From NCBI RefSeq assembly GCF_003952425.1, contig NZ_CP034449.1, forward strand, positions 682,001 through 746,000: a stretch of DNA of 64,000 bases, read 5' to 3'. The notes under the pieces are model-generated. The model saw nothing but the letters and a program-made list of their open reading frames with translations, was not told where the DNA came from and did no database searches. This DNA comes from Mesorhizobium sp. M2A.F.Ca.ET.046.03.2.1 (GTDB lineage: Bacteria; Pseudomonadota; Alphaproteobacteria; Rhizobiales; Rhizobiaceae). Both the position numbers and the translations under genes were made by a program. Below, piece after piece: positions 1-8,436 of the stretch (positions are counted from its first letter, which is position 1; every line of letters starts with the position of its first letter).

Positions 1-2
1 CG

Positions 3-251
3 CTGAAGTCCTATACGCGCGCCGAGGTGACGGAGCCCGCGCTGGAAATCCTGTTCTGCCCGACCTGCGCCTGCGTGGTCGCCTGGCGCGGCCTGCGCGC
101 GGCCAAGAGCGGCCGCACGCGCATCGCCGTCAATGTCAGGCTGGCGCCGCCGGAGGAAGTCGCCCACCTGCCGATCGACCATTTCGATGGCCTCGACACA
201 TTCGACGACCTGCCGCGCGACGGCCGCTGCGTGCGCGATGTGTGGTTTTAG
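3..251 (+). CDS. GFA-family (CENP-V-like) protein, C-terminal fragment
   Basis: This is the 3' end of a gene that begins before the window. The open frame enters at base 3 and ends with TAG at 249-251, giving 82 codons. The translation has a paired-cysteine motif (FCPTCAC) followed by an ending of the type HFDGLDTFDDLPRDGRC, both of which I associate with the C-terminal half of zinc-binding GFA/CENP-V-fold proteins (glutathione-dependent formaldehyde-activating family). Most members have no proven reaction, so formaldehyde activation is not claimed. The N-terminal zinc ligands are outside the window. It converges on the secreted-protein gene at 248-535, overlapping its stop by 4 bases. Confidence 0.75.
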   Translation: MKSYTRAEVTEPALEILFCPTCACVVAWRGLRAAKSGRTRIAVNVRLAPPEEVAHLPIDHFDGLDTFDDLPRDGRCVRDVWF

Positions 252-535
252 AAAACGGTCCGGGAGACGCGGCGCTCGACAGCCGGTGTCAGGCCGTCAT
301 TGCCGGAGGCTTCCTTGCGCGGCGGTTCAACCGGAGTGGGTGCGACGGGCGTAGCATCCGGCGGCATGACGAGTTGAGGCCTCTGCTTGTAGGAGAAGCC
401 GCCGCGGATGCTGCCCATCTTGGCGGCGACGATGTCCATCGCCGCCTTTTCGATATTGCGGTCGTAACGCGTTTCGGCTGTCGCCGGCGCGGCCATGGCG
501 GCCAGCAAGGCCGTGCCGCAAAAAAACGACTTCAT
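248..535 (-). CDS. Small secreted protein of unknown function (95 aa)
   Basis: I do not recognise the family. The first 20 residues form a clear Sec signal peptide (MKSFFCGTALLAAMAAPATA) with likely cleavage before ETRYD. The rest is short, polar and ends in a proline-rich stretch (VAPTPVEPP), so a periplasmic or exported protein is likely. I chose the ATG at 533-535 because an AGGGG Shine-Dalgarno lies about 9 bases upstream. A longer frame starting at 565 would run into the RIME-like repeat at 553-653 and would put ten charged residues before the signal peptide. The stop overlaps the convergent GFA-family gene by 4 bases. Confidence 0.6.
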   Translation of the reverse strand: MKSFFCGTALLAAMAAPATAETRYDRNIEKAAMDIVAAKMGSIRGGFSYKQRPQLVMPPDATPVAPTPVEPPRKEASGNDGLTPAVERRVSRTVF

Positions 536-552
536 TGTTCTTATCCCCTGCC

Positions 553-653
553 TAGAGCGTTTCACCGTTTCAGCGAAATGGCGAACCGCTCTATCCCTTT
601 GTTTTTATGCAATTCCGGGCGGAAAACCGCTCACTCTTTTCCTTAATTGCTCT
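553..653. repeat. RIME-like palindromic intergenic element (full copy)
   Basis: About 101 bases made of two adjacent imperfect palindromes. The left half runs from TAGAGCGTTTCACCG to CGAACCGCTCTA. The right half runs from GCAATTCCGGGCGG to AATTGCTCT. The same two-part structure recurs at 51275-51376, and the right half alone recurs at 13655-13703 and, inverted, at 63893-63932. Size and structure fit the RIME elements known from rhizobia; the name is by resemblance only. Confidence 0.7.
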
Positions 654-785
654 GGGGCCAAGGTCTTAGCAGGGCGCCGTTGAAAATCGGCCAAGAGACA
701 GGGTAAGCGAACCGCCAAACGGAAGCGTTAACAAAAGCTTACGGCCGGAAGCCGGCAAACCGATTCAGCGTGTTGAAGTCCTGAT

Positions 786-2621
786 TCAGGCGCGCTGCGC
801 CTGCACGCCATGGCCGAGCGTCGCGAAGACCGTGCGCACGATGCCCGCCGAATCCAGGCCGGCATCGGCATACATCTTTTCGGGTTTGGCGTGGTCGGTG
901 AAGACGTCCGGCAAGACCAGCGGGCGCACCTTGAGGCCGCTTTCCAAGAGGCCTTGATGGGCAAGGAAATGCAGGACTTGGGCAGCGAAGCCGCCGATGG
1001 CGCCCTCCTCCACGGTCACCAGCACCTCATGCGAACGGGCGAGGCGCCGGATCAGATCCTCGTCCAGCGGCTTGGCGAAGCGGGCGTCGGCGACGGTGGT
1101 GGAAAGGCCCGCGGCGCCGAGTTCCTCGGCCGCCAGCAGGCAGTCCTGCAGCCGCGCGCCGAAGGAAAGCAGCGCGACCTTGGTACCCTCTTTCAAGACA
1201 CGGCCCTTGCCGATCTCGAGCACCGAGCCGCGCTCCGGCATGTCGACGCCGACGCCGTTGCCGCGCGGATACCGGAAGGCGATCGGACCGTCATCATAGG
1301 ACGCCGCCGTGCGCACCATATGGCGAAGCTCCGCCTCGTCGGCCGCGGCCATGACGACGAAGCCCGGCAGCGTCGCGAGGAAGGTCGTGTCGAAGGCGCC
1401 GCAATGGGTGGCGCCGTCAGCGCCGACGAAGCCGGCGCGGTCGATGGGAAAACGCACCGGCAGCTTCTGGATCGCCACGTCGTGCACGACCTGGTCGTAG
1501 GCGCGCTGCAGGAAGGTCGAATAGATAGCGGCGAAAGGCTTGTAGCCTTCGGTGGCGAGGCCCGCGGCAAAGGTCACCGCGTGCTGCTCGGCGATGCCGA
1601 CATCGAAGGTGCGGGACGGAAACACCTCGCCGAACAGGTCGAGGCCGGTGCCGCTCGGCATGGCGGCGGTGATGGCGACGATGCGCTCGTCCTCGCGCGC
1701 TTCCTGGATCAGGCTCTCGGCGAAGACCTTGGTGTAGGCGGGCGCGTTGGCCGGCGCCTTGGCCTGCGCGCCGGTGATGACGTCGAACTTGTTGACGCCG
1801 TGATATTTGTCGGCCGCGGCCTCCGCAGGCGCGTAGCCCTTGCCCTTCTGGGTCACGACATGGATCAGCACCGGGCCCTTGCCGTTGTCGCGCACATTCT
1901 TCAGCACCGGGATCAGATGCTCCAGATTGTGCCCGTCGATCGGGCCGATGTGGTAGAAGCCGAGCTCCTCGAACAGGGTGCCGCCGGTGACATAGCCGCG
2001 CGCATGCTCGACGGCGCGGGTGATGGCGCGGTCGGCGCGCTTGCCGAGATAGGATGTCAGCTTCTTGCCGAAATCGCGTAAGCCTAGATAGGCCTTGCCG
2101 GAGGCAAGCCTGGCCAGATAGGCGCTCATGGCGCCGGTCGGTGGCGCGATCGACATGTCGTTGTCGTTGAGAATGACGATGAGGCGAGCATCGAGCGCGC
2201 CGGCATTGTTCAGCGCCTCGAAAGCCATGCCGGCCGACATCGAGCCGTCGCCGATGACGGAAATGACATTGTTGCGGCCACCCGACAGGTCGCGTCCCAT
2301 GGCCATGCCGAGACCGGCCGAAATCGAGGTCGAGGAATGTGCGGCGCCGAATGGGTCGTATTCGCTCTCGGCCCGCCGGGTGAAACCGGAAAGGCCGCCT
2401 TCCTGGCGCAGCGTGCGGATGCGGTCGCGGCGGCCGGTCAGGATCTTGTGCGGATAGGCCTGGTGGCCGACGTCCCAGATCAGCCGGTCGTCCGGCGTGT
2501 TGAAGACATAATGCAGCGCAACCGTCAGCTCGACCACGCCGAGACCGGCGCCAAGGTGGCCGCCGGTCTGCGAAACGGCGTCGATCAGCTCGGCGCGGAG
2601 TTCGGCGGCAAGCTGCGGCAA
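786..2621 (-). CDS. dxs: 1-deoxy-D-xylulose-5-phosphate synthase, 5' end frameshifted
   Basis: Dxs condenses pyruvate and glyceraldehyde 3-phosphate to DXP, the first step of the MEP isoprenoid pathway, using thiamine diphosphate. The N-terminal domain shows [18 protein letters not shown], and the ThDP motif starts at GDGSMSAG (residues 124-131) and ends at LNDN. The transketolase-type catalytic glutamate lies in GIAEQHAV. This 611-residue frame opens only at a TTG (2621) and lacks the usual first ~25 residues. Those residues are encoded just upstream in another frame from a GTG at 2692 ([23 protein letters not shown]), and the two frames meet at a GGGG run at 2625-2628. Adding one base gives 635 codons, the normal family length. 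It is the last gene of the leftward HDAC/xseB/DUF2277/pirin group. Sequence error or a real short form are both possible. Confidence 0.93.
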   Translation of the reverse strand: MPQLAAELRAELIDAVSQTGGHLGAGLGVVELTVALHYVFNTPDDRLIWDVGHQAYPHKILTGRRDRIRTLRQEGGLSGFTRRAESEYDPFGAAHSSTSISAGLGMAMGRDLSGGRNNVISVIGDGSMSAGMAFEALNNAGALDARLIVILNDNDMSIAPPTGAMSAYLARLASGKAYLGLRDFGKKLTSYLGKRADRAITRAVEHARGYVTGGTLFEELGFYHIGPIDGHNLEHLIPVLKNVRDNGKGPVLIHVVTQKGKGYAPAEAAADKYHGVNKFDVITGAQAKAPANAPAYTKVFAESLIQEAREDERIVAITAAMPSGTGLDLFGEVFPSRTFDVGIAEQHAVTFAAGLATEGYKPFAAIYSTFLQRAYDQVVHDVAIQKLPVRFPIDRAGFVGADGATHCGAFDTTFLATLPGFVVMAAADEAELRHMVRTAASYDDGPIAFRYPRGNGVGVDMPERGSVLEIGKGRVLKEGTKVALLSFGARLQDCLLAAEELGAAGLSTTVADARFAKPLDEDLIRRLARSHEVLVTVEEGAIGGFAAQVLHFLAHQGLLESGLKVRPLVLPDVFTDHAKPEKMYADAGLDSAGIVRTVFATLGHGVQAQRA

Positions 2622-2867
2622 TGCCCCTCATCGAGCTTCCGCAGGTCCGCCGGGATGCGGACCTTGTCGAGCAGCGGCGTGTCTGGCTTCACTCGGGCGC
2701 GTCCTGCCTCAATTGATCGAACACGGCGCTACCAGCAGATTGCGCCTTAATCATGCGCGGCATAGGCCGCCGCCGGGCGAATGTAAATGCGCGCCAGTGA
2801 CGCGTGGCGCTGCTTGTTTTGGCAAGCCATCGAAAACGGCTGGAATTGGCGGAAGCCCCCCCAACGT

Positions 2868-3052
2868 CGTCATTCCAGGGCGAAGCAGGAGCGAAGCTCC
2901 GTCGCGGAGACCCTGGAATCCATGCCGTGACTCTGGCCGAAGAGCGCAGCGGAGCAGAATTCTGCACCGTTGCAACGCTTGGAAGTCACGGCATGGATCC
3001 TATGGTCTGCGCCGCGTCGCTTCGCTCCTTGCTCCGCCATAGGATGACGACG
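2868..3052. repeat. ~185-bp palindromic intergenic repeat, copy A
   Basis: The left arm begins CGTCATTCCAGGGCGAAGC and the right arm ends with its inverted counterpart, CTCCGCCATAGGATGACGA. Inner arms (CCATGCCGTGAC and GTCACGGCATGG) are also inverted and flank an AGAATTCTGC core. Four relatives lie at 9701-9884, 12829-13012, 39412-39591 and 56106-56297. The rest of the gap between dxs and the pirin gene (2693-3133) holds no gene that I can support. Confidence 0.85.
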
Positions 3053-3133
3053 CAAGGGACGTTTCGGCCAATCGCCAAGGCATGCACCTAGAAACGCATA
3101 TCCGAGCCGTTAAAAATTCTGTGTGCTCGAGAA

Positions 3134-4054
3134 CTAACCCTCAGGCAGCGGGATAAACTCTTCCTCATCGCCAGGAACGATATCGAAGCGGCCAGTCTTC
3201 CATTCCTGTTTGGCCTGCTCGATGCGTTCCTTCGAGGACGAGACGAAATTCCACCAGATGTAGCGCTGGGAACCGAGCGAAGCGCCGCCGAACAGCATGA
3301 AATGCGCGCCGCGCTCGGAGGAGACGACGATCTCCTCGCCCGGCTTGAACACAAGGAGCCGCTCGGCCGGAAAAACATCGCCGGCGATCGAGACGTCGCC
3401 TTCCAGCGTGTAGATGGCGCGCTCTTCGGCATCGGCCGGAATTTGCACGCTGGCGCCCGCCGCCAGGCGCAGATCGGCATAAAGCGTGTCCGATGCGGTC
3501 GCGACCGGCGAGCGCAGGCCGGAGAATTCGCCGATGACGATGCGGCCGCTGACGCCCCCGGCATCGATCTCAGGCAAGCGGGCCACCGACGTGTTGGCGA
3601 ACACCGGGGCAATCTCCTCCTTGCCGTCCGGCAGCGCCAGCCAGGTCTGCAGGCCGGAGACCGACATCGGCGCGCCGCGCAGTTCCTCCGGGGTGCGCTC
3701 GGAATGAACGATGCCGCGCCCGGCGGTCATCAAATTCACGTCGCCCGGCGCGATTACCATTTCGGTGCCGAGCGAATCCCGATGCCTGATCTTGCCGTCG
3801 AACAGATAGGTGACAGTGGAGAGCCCGATATGCGGGTGCGGGCGCACATCGAGCGCGTGGCCGGCGCGCAGGATGGCCGGGCCCATGCGATCAAAGAAGA
3901 TGAACGGCCCGACCAGGCGGCGTTTTGCCGTCGGCAAGGCGCGGCGCACCGCGAAGCCGCCGATGTCCTTGGCGTTCGGGATGACCATCAGCTCGATCTG
4001 GTCGCAGGCGAAGGCATCGCCGGGCTCAGGGTCGTTTCCGGGAAAAAAGCTCAT
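3134..4054 (-). CDS. Pirin family protein
   Basis: A bicupin of 306 residues, the usual length for bacterial pirins. The N-terminal cupin carries RPHPHIGLSTVTYLFDG and AGRGIVHSE. The metal ligands I can place are His73, His75, His117 and Glu119, matching the His-His-His-Glu iron set of human pirin. Some bacterial pirins degrade quercetin in vitro and others modulate metabolic enzymes, so the substrate cannot be stated. It lies 9 bases after DUF2277 on the same strand and is probably co-transcribed with it, between xseB and dxs. Confidence 0.9.
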   Translation of the reverse strand: MSFFPGNDPEPGDAFACDQIELMVIPNAKDIGGFAVRRALPTAKRRLVGPFIFFDRMGPAILRAGHALDVRPHPHIGLSTVTYLFDGKIRHRDSLGTEMVIAPGDVNLMTAGRGIVHSERTPEELRGAPMSVSGLQTWLALPDGKEEIAPVFANTSVARLPEIDAGGVSGRIVIGEFSGLRSPVATASDTLYADLRLAAGASVQIPADAEERAIYTLEGDVSIAGDVFPAERLLVFKPGEEIVVSSERGAHFMLFGGASLGSQRYIWWNFVSSSKERIEQAKQEWKTGRFDIVPGDEEEFIPLPEG

Positions 4055-4063
4055 GATTATCCC

Positions 4064-4330
4064 TTAGGCGAAGCGCAACGCCGACCTGGCCTTCGCCTTG
4101 GCGGCCTCTTCCTCGCGATTGCGCGGTTCCTGGCTGGTTTCGAGCGAATCGATCAGTTCGCGCGCGGCGGCGGCGATCGCTTCCACGGCGTGATAGAAAG
4201 CATGCTCGTTGCGCTTGGACGGTTTCGTCGAGCCGCTCAGCTTACGCACGAATTGCAGCGCTGCATCATGCACCTCGTCATTGGTCGCCGGCGGCTCGAA
4301 ATTGGCCAAGGTCTTGATGTTGCGGCACAT
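4064..4330 (-). CDS. DUF2277 family protein
   Basis: An 88-residue protein beginning MCRNIKTLANFEPPAT, followed by AALQFVRKLSGSTKPSKRNE. Both blocks are the hallmark of the DUF2277 family, which has no known function. No signal peptide or membrane segment is visible; it looks like a small helical cytosolic protein with a charged, alanine-rich tail. It sits between xseB and the pirin gene in the same leftward group, with short gaps that suggest one transcript. Confidence 0.88.
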   Translation of the reverse strand: MCRNIKTLANFEPPATNDEVHDAALQFVRKLSGSTKPSKRNEHAFYHAVEAIAAAARELIDSLETSQEPRNREEEAAKAKARSALRFA

Positions 4331-4368
4331 GGCTTGAACTCCTTACCTGCTTGCTCTGCCCACCCAAA

Positions 4369-4620
4369 CTATTCCGCATCGAGCGGCTCCGTTCCCACCG
4401 GCTTGCCGTCGCGCGACAGCCTGATCTTCTCAACCTTGTCCTCAGCCGCCTTGAGCAGTCGGTCGCAATGCGCCTTCAGCGCCTCGCCGCGCTCATAGAT
4501 CTTGATCGACTGGTCGAGCGGGACGTCGCCGCGCTCCAGATCGTCGACGATCTTCTCCAGCGCGTCGAGCGCCTGTTCGAAGCTCATCGCCTTGACGTCC
4601 TCATTGCCTTCCACTGCCAT
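4369..4620 (-). CDS. xseB: Exodeoxyribonuclease VII small subunit
   Basis: XseB associates with XseA to form exonuclease VII, which degrades single-stranded DNA from both ends. The 83-residue protein shows the family core [28 protein letters not shown] followed by [11 protein letters not shown]. The small size and two predicted helices fit the family. It starts 3 bases after the stop of the HDAC-like gene, so translational coupling is likely. XseB next to dxs and an HDAC-like gene is a common arrangement in alphaproteobacteria. Confidence 0.95.
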   Translation of the reverse strand: MAVEGNEDVKAMSFEQALDALEKIVDDLERGDVPLDQSIKIYERGEALKAHCDRLLKAAEDKVEKIRLSRDGKPVGTEPLDAE

Positions 4621-4623
4621 ACC

Positions 4624-5550
4624 CTATCCCTTCATCAGCCGCCCGACATGGGCGGCGACTGAAAATGCCAGTCCCTGCAGATCGTAGCCGCCTTCCAGCA
4701 GGCTGACGAGCCTGTTGGAGCTGTGGCGGCCGGCGCGTTCCATCAACTGGCCGGTCGCCCAGTCGAAATCGTCCTCGGTCAGATTGATCTCGGCCAGCGG
4801 ATCGCGGTGATGCGCGTCGAAGCCGGCAGAAATGATGATCAGGTCCGGCGCGAACGCATCGATCGACGGCAGCACGCGCGACAGGAAGGCGTCGCGGAAC
4901 ATGTCGCTGCCGGTCCGCGGCGCGAGCGGCGCGTTGACGATGTTGCCGGCGCCGGTCTCGCTCTTCGCCCCGGTGCCCGGGTAAAGCGGCATCTGGTGGG
5001 TCGAGCAGTAGAGCACCGACGGGTCGTCCCAAAAGATGTCCTGCGTGCCGTTGCCATGATGGACGTCCCAATCGACGATGGCGACGCGCTCGGCCTGATG
5101 CTTCTTCTGCGCATAGCGGGCGGCGATGGCCGCCGTGTTGAACAGGCAGAAACCCATCGCCGTAGCCTTTTCGGCATGATGTCCCGGCGGGCGGGCGGCG
5201 ACGAAGACATTTGAGGCGCGGCCCTCGAAGACGTCGTCGACCGCCGCGTTGGCCGCGCCGATCGCCGTCACCGCGGCCTGCCAGCTTTTCGGGCTGGCGC
5301 TGGTGTCGGCATCGATCGAGACGATGCCGGTCCGGGGGATCGCCGCACGCACGCGCTCGACGAAAGTCTCGGGGTGCGCATAGACGATGGTTTTCTCATC
5401 GCCTTCCGGCGCCTTGACGCGGTCGAGCGCCGAAAACGCCTCGTCGTCCAGCACGCGCTCGATGGCGCGCAGGCGGTCAGGCCGCTCGGGGTGGCCGGGC
5501 GGCGTGAGGTGTTCGAGGAAGATTGGGTGCGTGTAGAGACGGGTGGCCAT
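4624..5550 (-). CDS. Histone deacetylase family protein (class II-like amidohydrolase)
   Basis: A zinc amidohydrolase of the HDAC/acetylpolyamine deacetylase superfamily, 308 residues from the chosen start. Motifs in order are HPERPDRL near the N-terminus, PPGHHAE, the zinc site DWDVHHGNGTQ, SAGFDAHHRDPL and LEGGYD. All catalytic and metal-binding residues appear to be present. I chose MATRLYTHP (ATG at 5550) because the 26 residues of the longer frame do not look like the family. Bacterial members deacetylate polyamines or small molecules, but the substrate here is unknown. It heads the leftward group with xseB. Confidence 0.9.
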   Translation of the reverse strand: MATRLYTHPIFLEHLTPPGHPERPDRLRAIERVLDDEAFSALDRVKAPEGDEKTIVYAHPETFVERVRAAIPRTGIVSIDADTSASPKSWQAAVTAIGAANAAVDDVFEGRASNVFVAARPPGHHAEKATAMGFCLFNTAAIAARYAQKKHQAERVAIVDWDVHHGNGTQDIFWDDPSVLYCSTHQMPLYPGTGAKSETGAGNIVNAPLAPRTGSDMFRDAFLSRVLPSIDAFAPDLIIISAGFDAHHRDPLAEINLTEDDFDWATGQLMERAGRHSSNRLVSLLEGGYDLQGLAFSVAAHVGRLMKG

Positions 5551-5674
5551 GGCGCCTAATCTAGGCACCCGCGGCCGTAATGACCATGTTTGAAAAGCCG
5601 AATGGCTGGGGAAATTGCGCCAGCCCATGTCGTCCGCGCCATTGGCGGGTGCCGAACTTCGCGGTAAGGTCGTC

Positions 5675-5833
5675 CCGCTGCCTGGTGCCCGCGACGCGGG
5701 AGAATCGGGAACACGGTTTTATTCCGTGGCGTGCCCAACGCTGTGAGGGGGACCGCGCCGGCAAATGCCACTGTCGATGACGGGAAGGCGCCGGAGCGGG
5801 ACGATCCCGAGCCAGAAGACCGGCCCGGCAGAC
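5675..5833 (+). promoter_or_regulatory. Cobalamin riboswitch
   Basis: The conserved landmarks occur in order on the + strand: GGTGCC (5684-5689), GGGAACACGG (5707-5716), CCGTGGCGTGCCC (5724-5736), GCTGTGAGGG (5740-5749), GCCACTG (5767-5773), GGGAAGGCG (5782-5790) and the B12 box GAGCCAGAAGACCGGCC (5809-5825). These are the landmarks of the adenosylcobalamin aptamer. It lies directly upstream of bluB. A downstream helix could pair 5838-5848 with 5872-5882, which contains the AAGGGG ribosome binding site, suggesting translational control. The outer limits are approximate. The rest of the 5551-5885 gap shows no gene. Confidence 0.92.
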
Positions 5834-5885
5834 ATGGTTTTCCGCTTGGTCAGGCGGGGGACTGCTTGTCGCAAGGGGAAAAGCG

Positions 5886-6611
5886 ATGACGGCAGCAGCG
5901 ATCGCCGCGTGTGGCGACGACTTTGACCAATTGGCGCGCGACGCGGTGTACCGGGCGATGTTCACCAGGCGCGACGTGCGCAGCCATTTTGTCCCCGACA
6001 ATCTGGATGACTGTGTGCTGGCGCGGCTTCTCACCGCCGCGCACCATGCGCCGTCTGTTGGCTACATGCAGCCGTGGAATTTCATCGTCATCCGTGATGC
6101 CGAGCGGCGCAGACAGGTGCGCGACCTGTTCCTCGCCGCGCGCGAGCAGGAACTGCCGGCGATCGAGGCGGAACGGCAGGCGCTCTACCGGAAGCTGAAA
6201 CTCGAAGGCATCTGCGAAAGCGCGCTCAATCTCTGCATCACCTGCGACCGGCAGCGGTCGAAGGACTCACCGCTCGGGCGCTGGCACAATCCGGAGATGG
6301 ATCTCTACAGCACCGTCTGCGCGGTGCAGAATTTCTGGCTGGCGGCACGCGCCGAGGGCGTCGGCGTCGGCTGGGTGAGCATCATCGAGACGGAGGCGCT
6401 GAAGAAGCTTCTGTCGATCCCCGAGCATGTCACGCCGATCGCCTATCTCTGCGTCGGCCGCGTCTCGGCATTCGCGCCGAAGCCGGACCTCGAAGCGCAT
6501 GGCTGGGGCAAGCGCCTGCCGCTGCCCGAGTTGGTGATGAGCGAGACGTTTCGCGGCGCCGGCGAGGCGCCGCTCAAATCGGCGATTGCAAGGCTAGGTC
6601 GCCAGCAGTGA
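5886..6611 (+). CDS. bluB: 5,6-dimethylbenzimidazole synthase
   Basis: BluB is a flavin-destructase of the nitroreductase fold that cleaves reduced FMN with oxygen to give DMB, the lower ligand of vitamin B12. The 241-residue protein shows FTRRDVRSHF, AAHHAPSVGYMQPWNF and the C-terminal GVGVGWVSI. The start follows AAGGGGAAAAGCG. The cobalamin riboswitch immediately upstream strongly supports the role and predicts repression by B12. The gene is monocistronic here: its stop (6611) abuts the stop of the convergent membrane-protein gene at 6612. Confidence 0.95.
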   Translation: MTAAAIAACGDDFDQLARDAVYRAMFTRRDVRSHFVPDNLDDCVLARLLTAAHHAPSVGYMQPWNFIVIRDAERRRQVRDLFLAAREQELPAIEAERQALYRKLKLEGICESALNLCITCDRQRSKDSPLGRWHNPEMDLYSTVCAVQNFWLAARAEGVGVGWVSIIETEALKKLLSIPEHVTPIAYLCVGRVSAFAPKPDLEAHGWGKRLPLPELVMSETFRGAGEAPLKSAIARLGRQQ

Positions 6612-7592
6612 TCAAGCGGCCCGGGGCGTATCCCAGCGCGAGCCGCCGAAGGAGCCCAGCGCCTTGTCGCGCAGCTCCCTGAATTTGGACGACGCCTCGG
6701 CGAGGCGGTTGTCCCATTCTGGATTGGGCACTTGGCCTTCGATGGTCTCGAAATACACCTGCATCAGCGAGGCGATGGCGAAGGGCTCGATGAAGGCCGC
6801 CTTGAAGGCCCAGGCAAAGACGATGGCCAGCACGAAGGCCCAGCCGGCAAGCTGTCCGGGCATGACCCAGAGGATCGCGGCGGCAGGCGCCAGCATCAAC
6901 AGGAAAATCACGAAAGAAACGCCCCACATGATCGCAGCCAGCCAGACGGCGTTCTTGACCATGTGCTTGCCGTTCTGGGCGTACAGCACGACGCCTTGCC
7001 GGGCCGTCTCGAAGGGCGAGTTCGAATTGATGCGGATGTTGTAGCCGAGTATGATTTCGTCGACATAGGTCAGAGACAGGCGGATCACCGTGTTGATGAA
7101 GCTGACTAGGCCGCTCAGGCCCGGAATGGGCAGGAAGGCGGCAACGCCGCCGATCAGGCCGGTGATGGCGCGGATGGCGCCCTTGACCAGCTGGTCCACG
7201 ACGAAAAGGATGTTGGCCTCGGCGAAACGCTGGCTGACCACTTCCTTGGCATAGGCGATCTGGCCCTGGCCGTCGGGCACGTCATGGCCGTCGATCAGAT
7301 GTACCATGACGGCGATATGGCCGGCTTTCAGCACATAAAGGATGTATTCGCGGATCCAGTAGACGGCGATCGACACAATGCCGAAGCCGACCACGCCACC
7401 CCACAGCGCAAAGGACATCGGTCCATCCGGATCGGTCGAGATATGACCGACACCGTAGCCGACGCTGGCGCCCGTGCCGGTCGCCATGATGTAGGCGACT
7501 GTGATGCCGAAATAGACGATCATGCGAAAGACGATGAACGGCCATGTCCGCATCATGATGGACACAGACCGGCCAATGCTGAAGTCCCACAT
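6612..7592 (-). CDS. Polytopic membrane protein of unknown function
   Basis: About 326 residues with several hydrophobic segments: FIVFRMIVYFGITVAYIMA, FALWGGVVGFGIVSIAVYWI, AITGLIGGVAAFLPIPGL, and a long C-terminal block around VSFVIFLLMLAPAAAILWV and WAFVLAIVFAWAF. The C-terminal ~40 residues are charged and probably cytoplasmic. I recognise no named domain. I chose MWDFSIGRS (7592) because the preceding residues are proline/arginine-rich and unlike a start. It is a single leftward gene converging on bluB with no space between. Confidence 0.7.
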   Translation of the reverse strand: MWDFSIGRSVSIMMRTWPFIVFRMIVYFGITVAYIMATGTGASVGYGVGHISTDPDGPMSFALWGGVVGFGIVSIAVYWIREYILYVLKAGHIAVMVHLIDGHDVPDGQGQIAYAKEVVSQRFAEANILFVVDQLVKGAIRAITGLIGGVAAFLPIPGLSGLVSFINTVIRLSLTYVDEIILGYNIRINSNSPFETARQGVVLYAQNGKHMVKNAVWLAAIMWGVSFVIFLLMLAPAAAILWVMPGQLAGWAFVLAIVFAWAFKAAFIEPFAIASLMQVYFETIEGQVPNPEWDNRLAEASSKFRELRDKALGSFGGSRWDTPRAA

Positions 7593-7722
7593 GGCCCCGA
7601 CTCTCCACGCCCCAAGAGATGGCGCAGGAGGATGCGCTCGCCCCATAGATTGTCAATCGCGGCAGGGTTGCACCGGCCCGAAACCGGTGCACAACGCGGT
7701 GGCTTGGTTACCCAAGCGTGCC

Positions 7723-8316
7723 TCAGGGCTTTTGGCGTAAGCCTTCGAGCAGTTGCTTGAAGGCGGCGATCGCCTTCTTCGAGGTGGCTTCCGGATCATT
7801 CGAATTGGCGATGCGCTGCGCGGCCTGGCTGCTGGCACCATTGATCAGCCGCGAGGTTGTCTCAGGGTCGACATCGGTGACGACCACGCCCTCTTCCTGC
7901 AGCTTCGTCAGGTGGTCGGTCATCGAGGCGATGCAAGCGCTGGCATTCGGCCACTGCGCCGGGTCACCGAGCACCGCCGGGCCGTCGCGGAACATGATGC
8001 GCTGGATTTCCGGCTCCAGCGCCATCTCGATATAGGTGGTGCACTCGTCGACGAAATGCTGCCAGCGCGTCGGCGCCCTCGAGGCCACCTCGTTGACGCG
8101 CAAGGCCATTTCGCGGTCGATCTCGGCGATCACGGCCTGCAGCAGCCCCTTCTTGTCGCCGAAATGATGGTAGAGCGCGCCGCGCGTGAGGCCGGCCGAC
8201 GCGGTGAAATTGTCCATCGAGGACTCGGCATAGCCGACCGTGCCGAAGGCGTGGCGGGCGGCCGCGATCAGCTTGGCGCGCGTCTCGGCGATCATCTCCT
8301 TGCGCGGTCTGTGCAT
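7723..8316 (-). CDS. TetR family transcriptional regulator
   Basis: A 197-residue repressor-type protein. The N-terminal helix-turn-helix is AARHAFGTVGYAESSMDNFTASAGLTRGALYHHFGDKKGLL, typical of TetR. The C-terminal ligand domain is unassigned. I chose MHRPRKEM (8316) because a longer frame from 8352 would start inside the operator region. It is divergent from the MFS transporter at 8437. Three 15-bp perfect palindromes lie between them, so the protein probably represses both itself and the transporter until a ligand binds. Confidence 0.92.
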   Translation of the reverse strand: MHRPRKEMIAETRAKLIAAARHAFGTVGYAESSMDNFTASAGLTRGALYHHFGDKKGLLQAVIAEIDREMALRVNEVASRAPTRWQHFVDECTTYIEMALEPEIQRIMFRDGPAVLGDPAQWPNASACIASMTDHLTKLQEEGVVVTDVDPETTSRLINGASSQAAQRIANSNDPEATSKKAIAAFKQLLEGLRQKP

Positions 8317-8333
8317 GGCTCTGGCCCTATTCA

Positions 8334-8348
8334 CATACGCTTCGTATG
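8334..8348. promoter_or_regulatory. TetR operator, site 1 (CATACGCTTCGTATG)
   Basis: A perfect 6+3+6 palindrome of the form CATACGNNNCGTATG, 18 bases upstream of the regulator start. It is the copy nearest the tetR gene and would block its transcription. Confidence 0.8.
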
Positions 8349-8356
8349 CCAATTTA

Positions 8357-8371
8357 CATACGCGGCGTATG
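8357..8371. promoter_or_regulatory. TetR operator, site 2 (CATACGCGGCGTATG)
   Basis: The second copy of the CATACGNNNCGTATG palindrome. Its start is 23 bases from the first copy, slightly over two helical turns, so adjacent dimers on similar faces of the DNA are plausible. Confidence 0.8.
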
Positions 8372-8385
8372 AACTATCTCACATT

Positions 8386-8400
8386 CATACGCAACGTATG
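8386..8400. promoter_or_regulatory. TetR operator, site 3 (CATACGCAACGTATG)
   Basis: The third copy of the palindrome, 29 bases from site 2 and 36 bases upstream of the transporter ATG. Only the central three bases differ among the three copies. Confidence 0.8.
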
Positions 8401-8436
8401 TAATTGTGGTATGCACCCTTGTCGAGGAGCAGGATC

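Noticed and set aside
810..2081. A 423-codon open frame opposite dxs
   Set aside because: It is a GC-driven shadow of dxs, rich in Arg, Gly, Ala and His, with no family pattern or ribosome site.
5580..5780. A 66-codon open frame upstream of bluB
   Set aside because: It overlaps the cobalamin riboswitch, whose RNA landmarks explain the sequence better.
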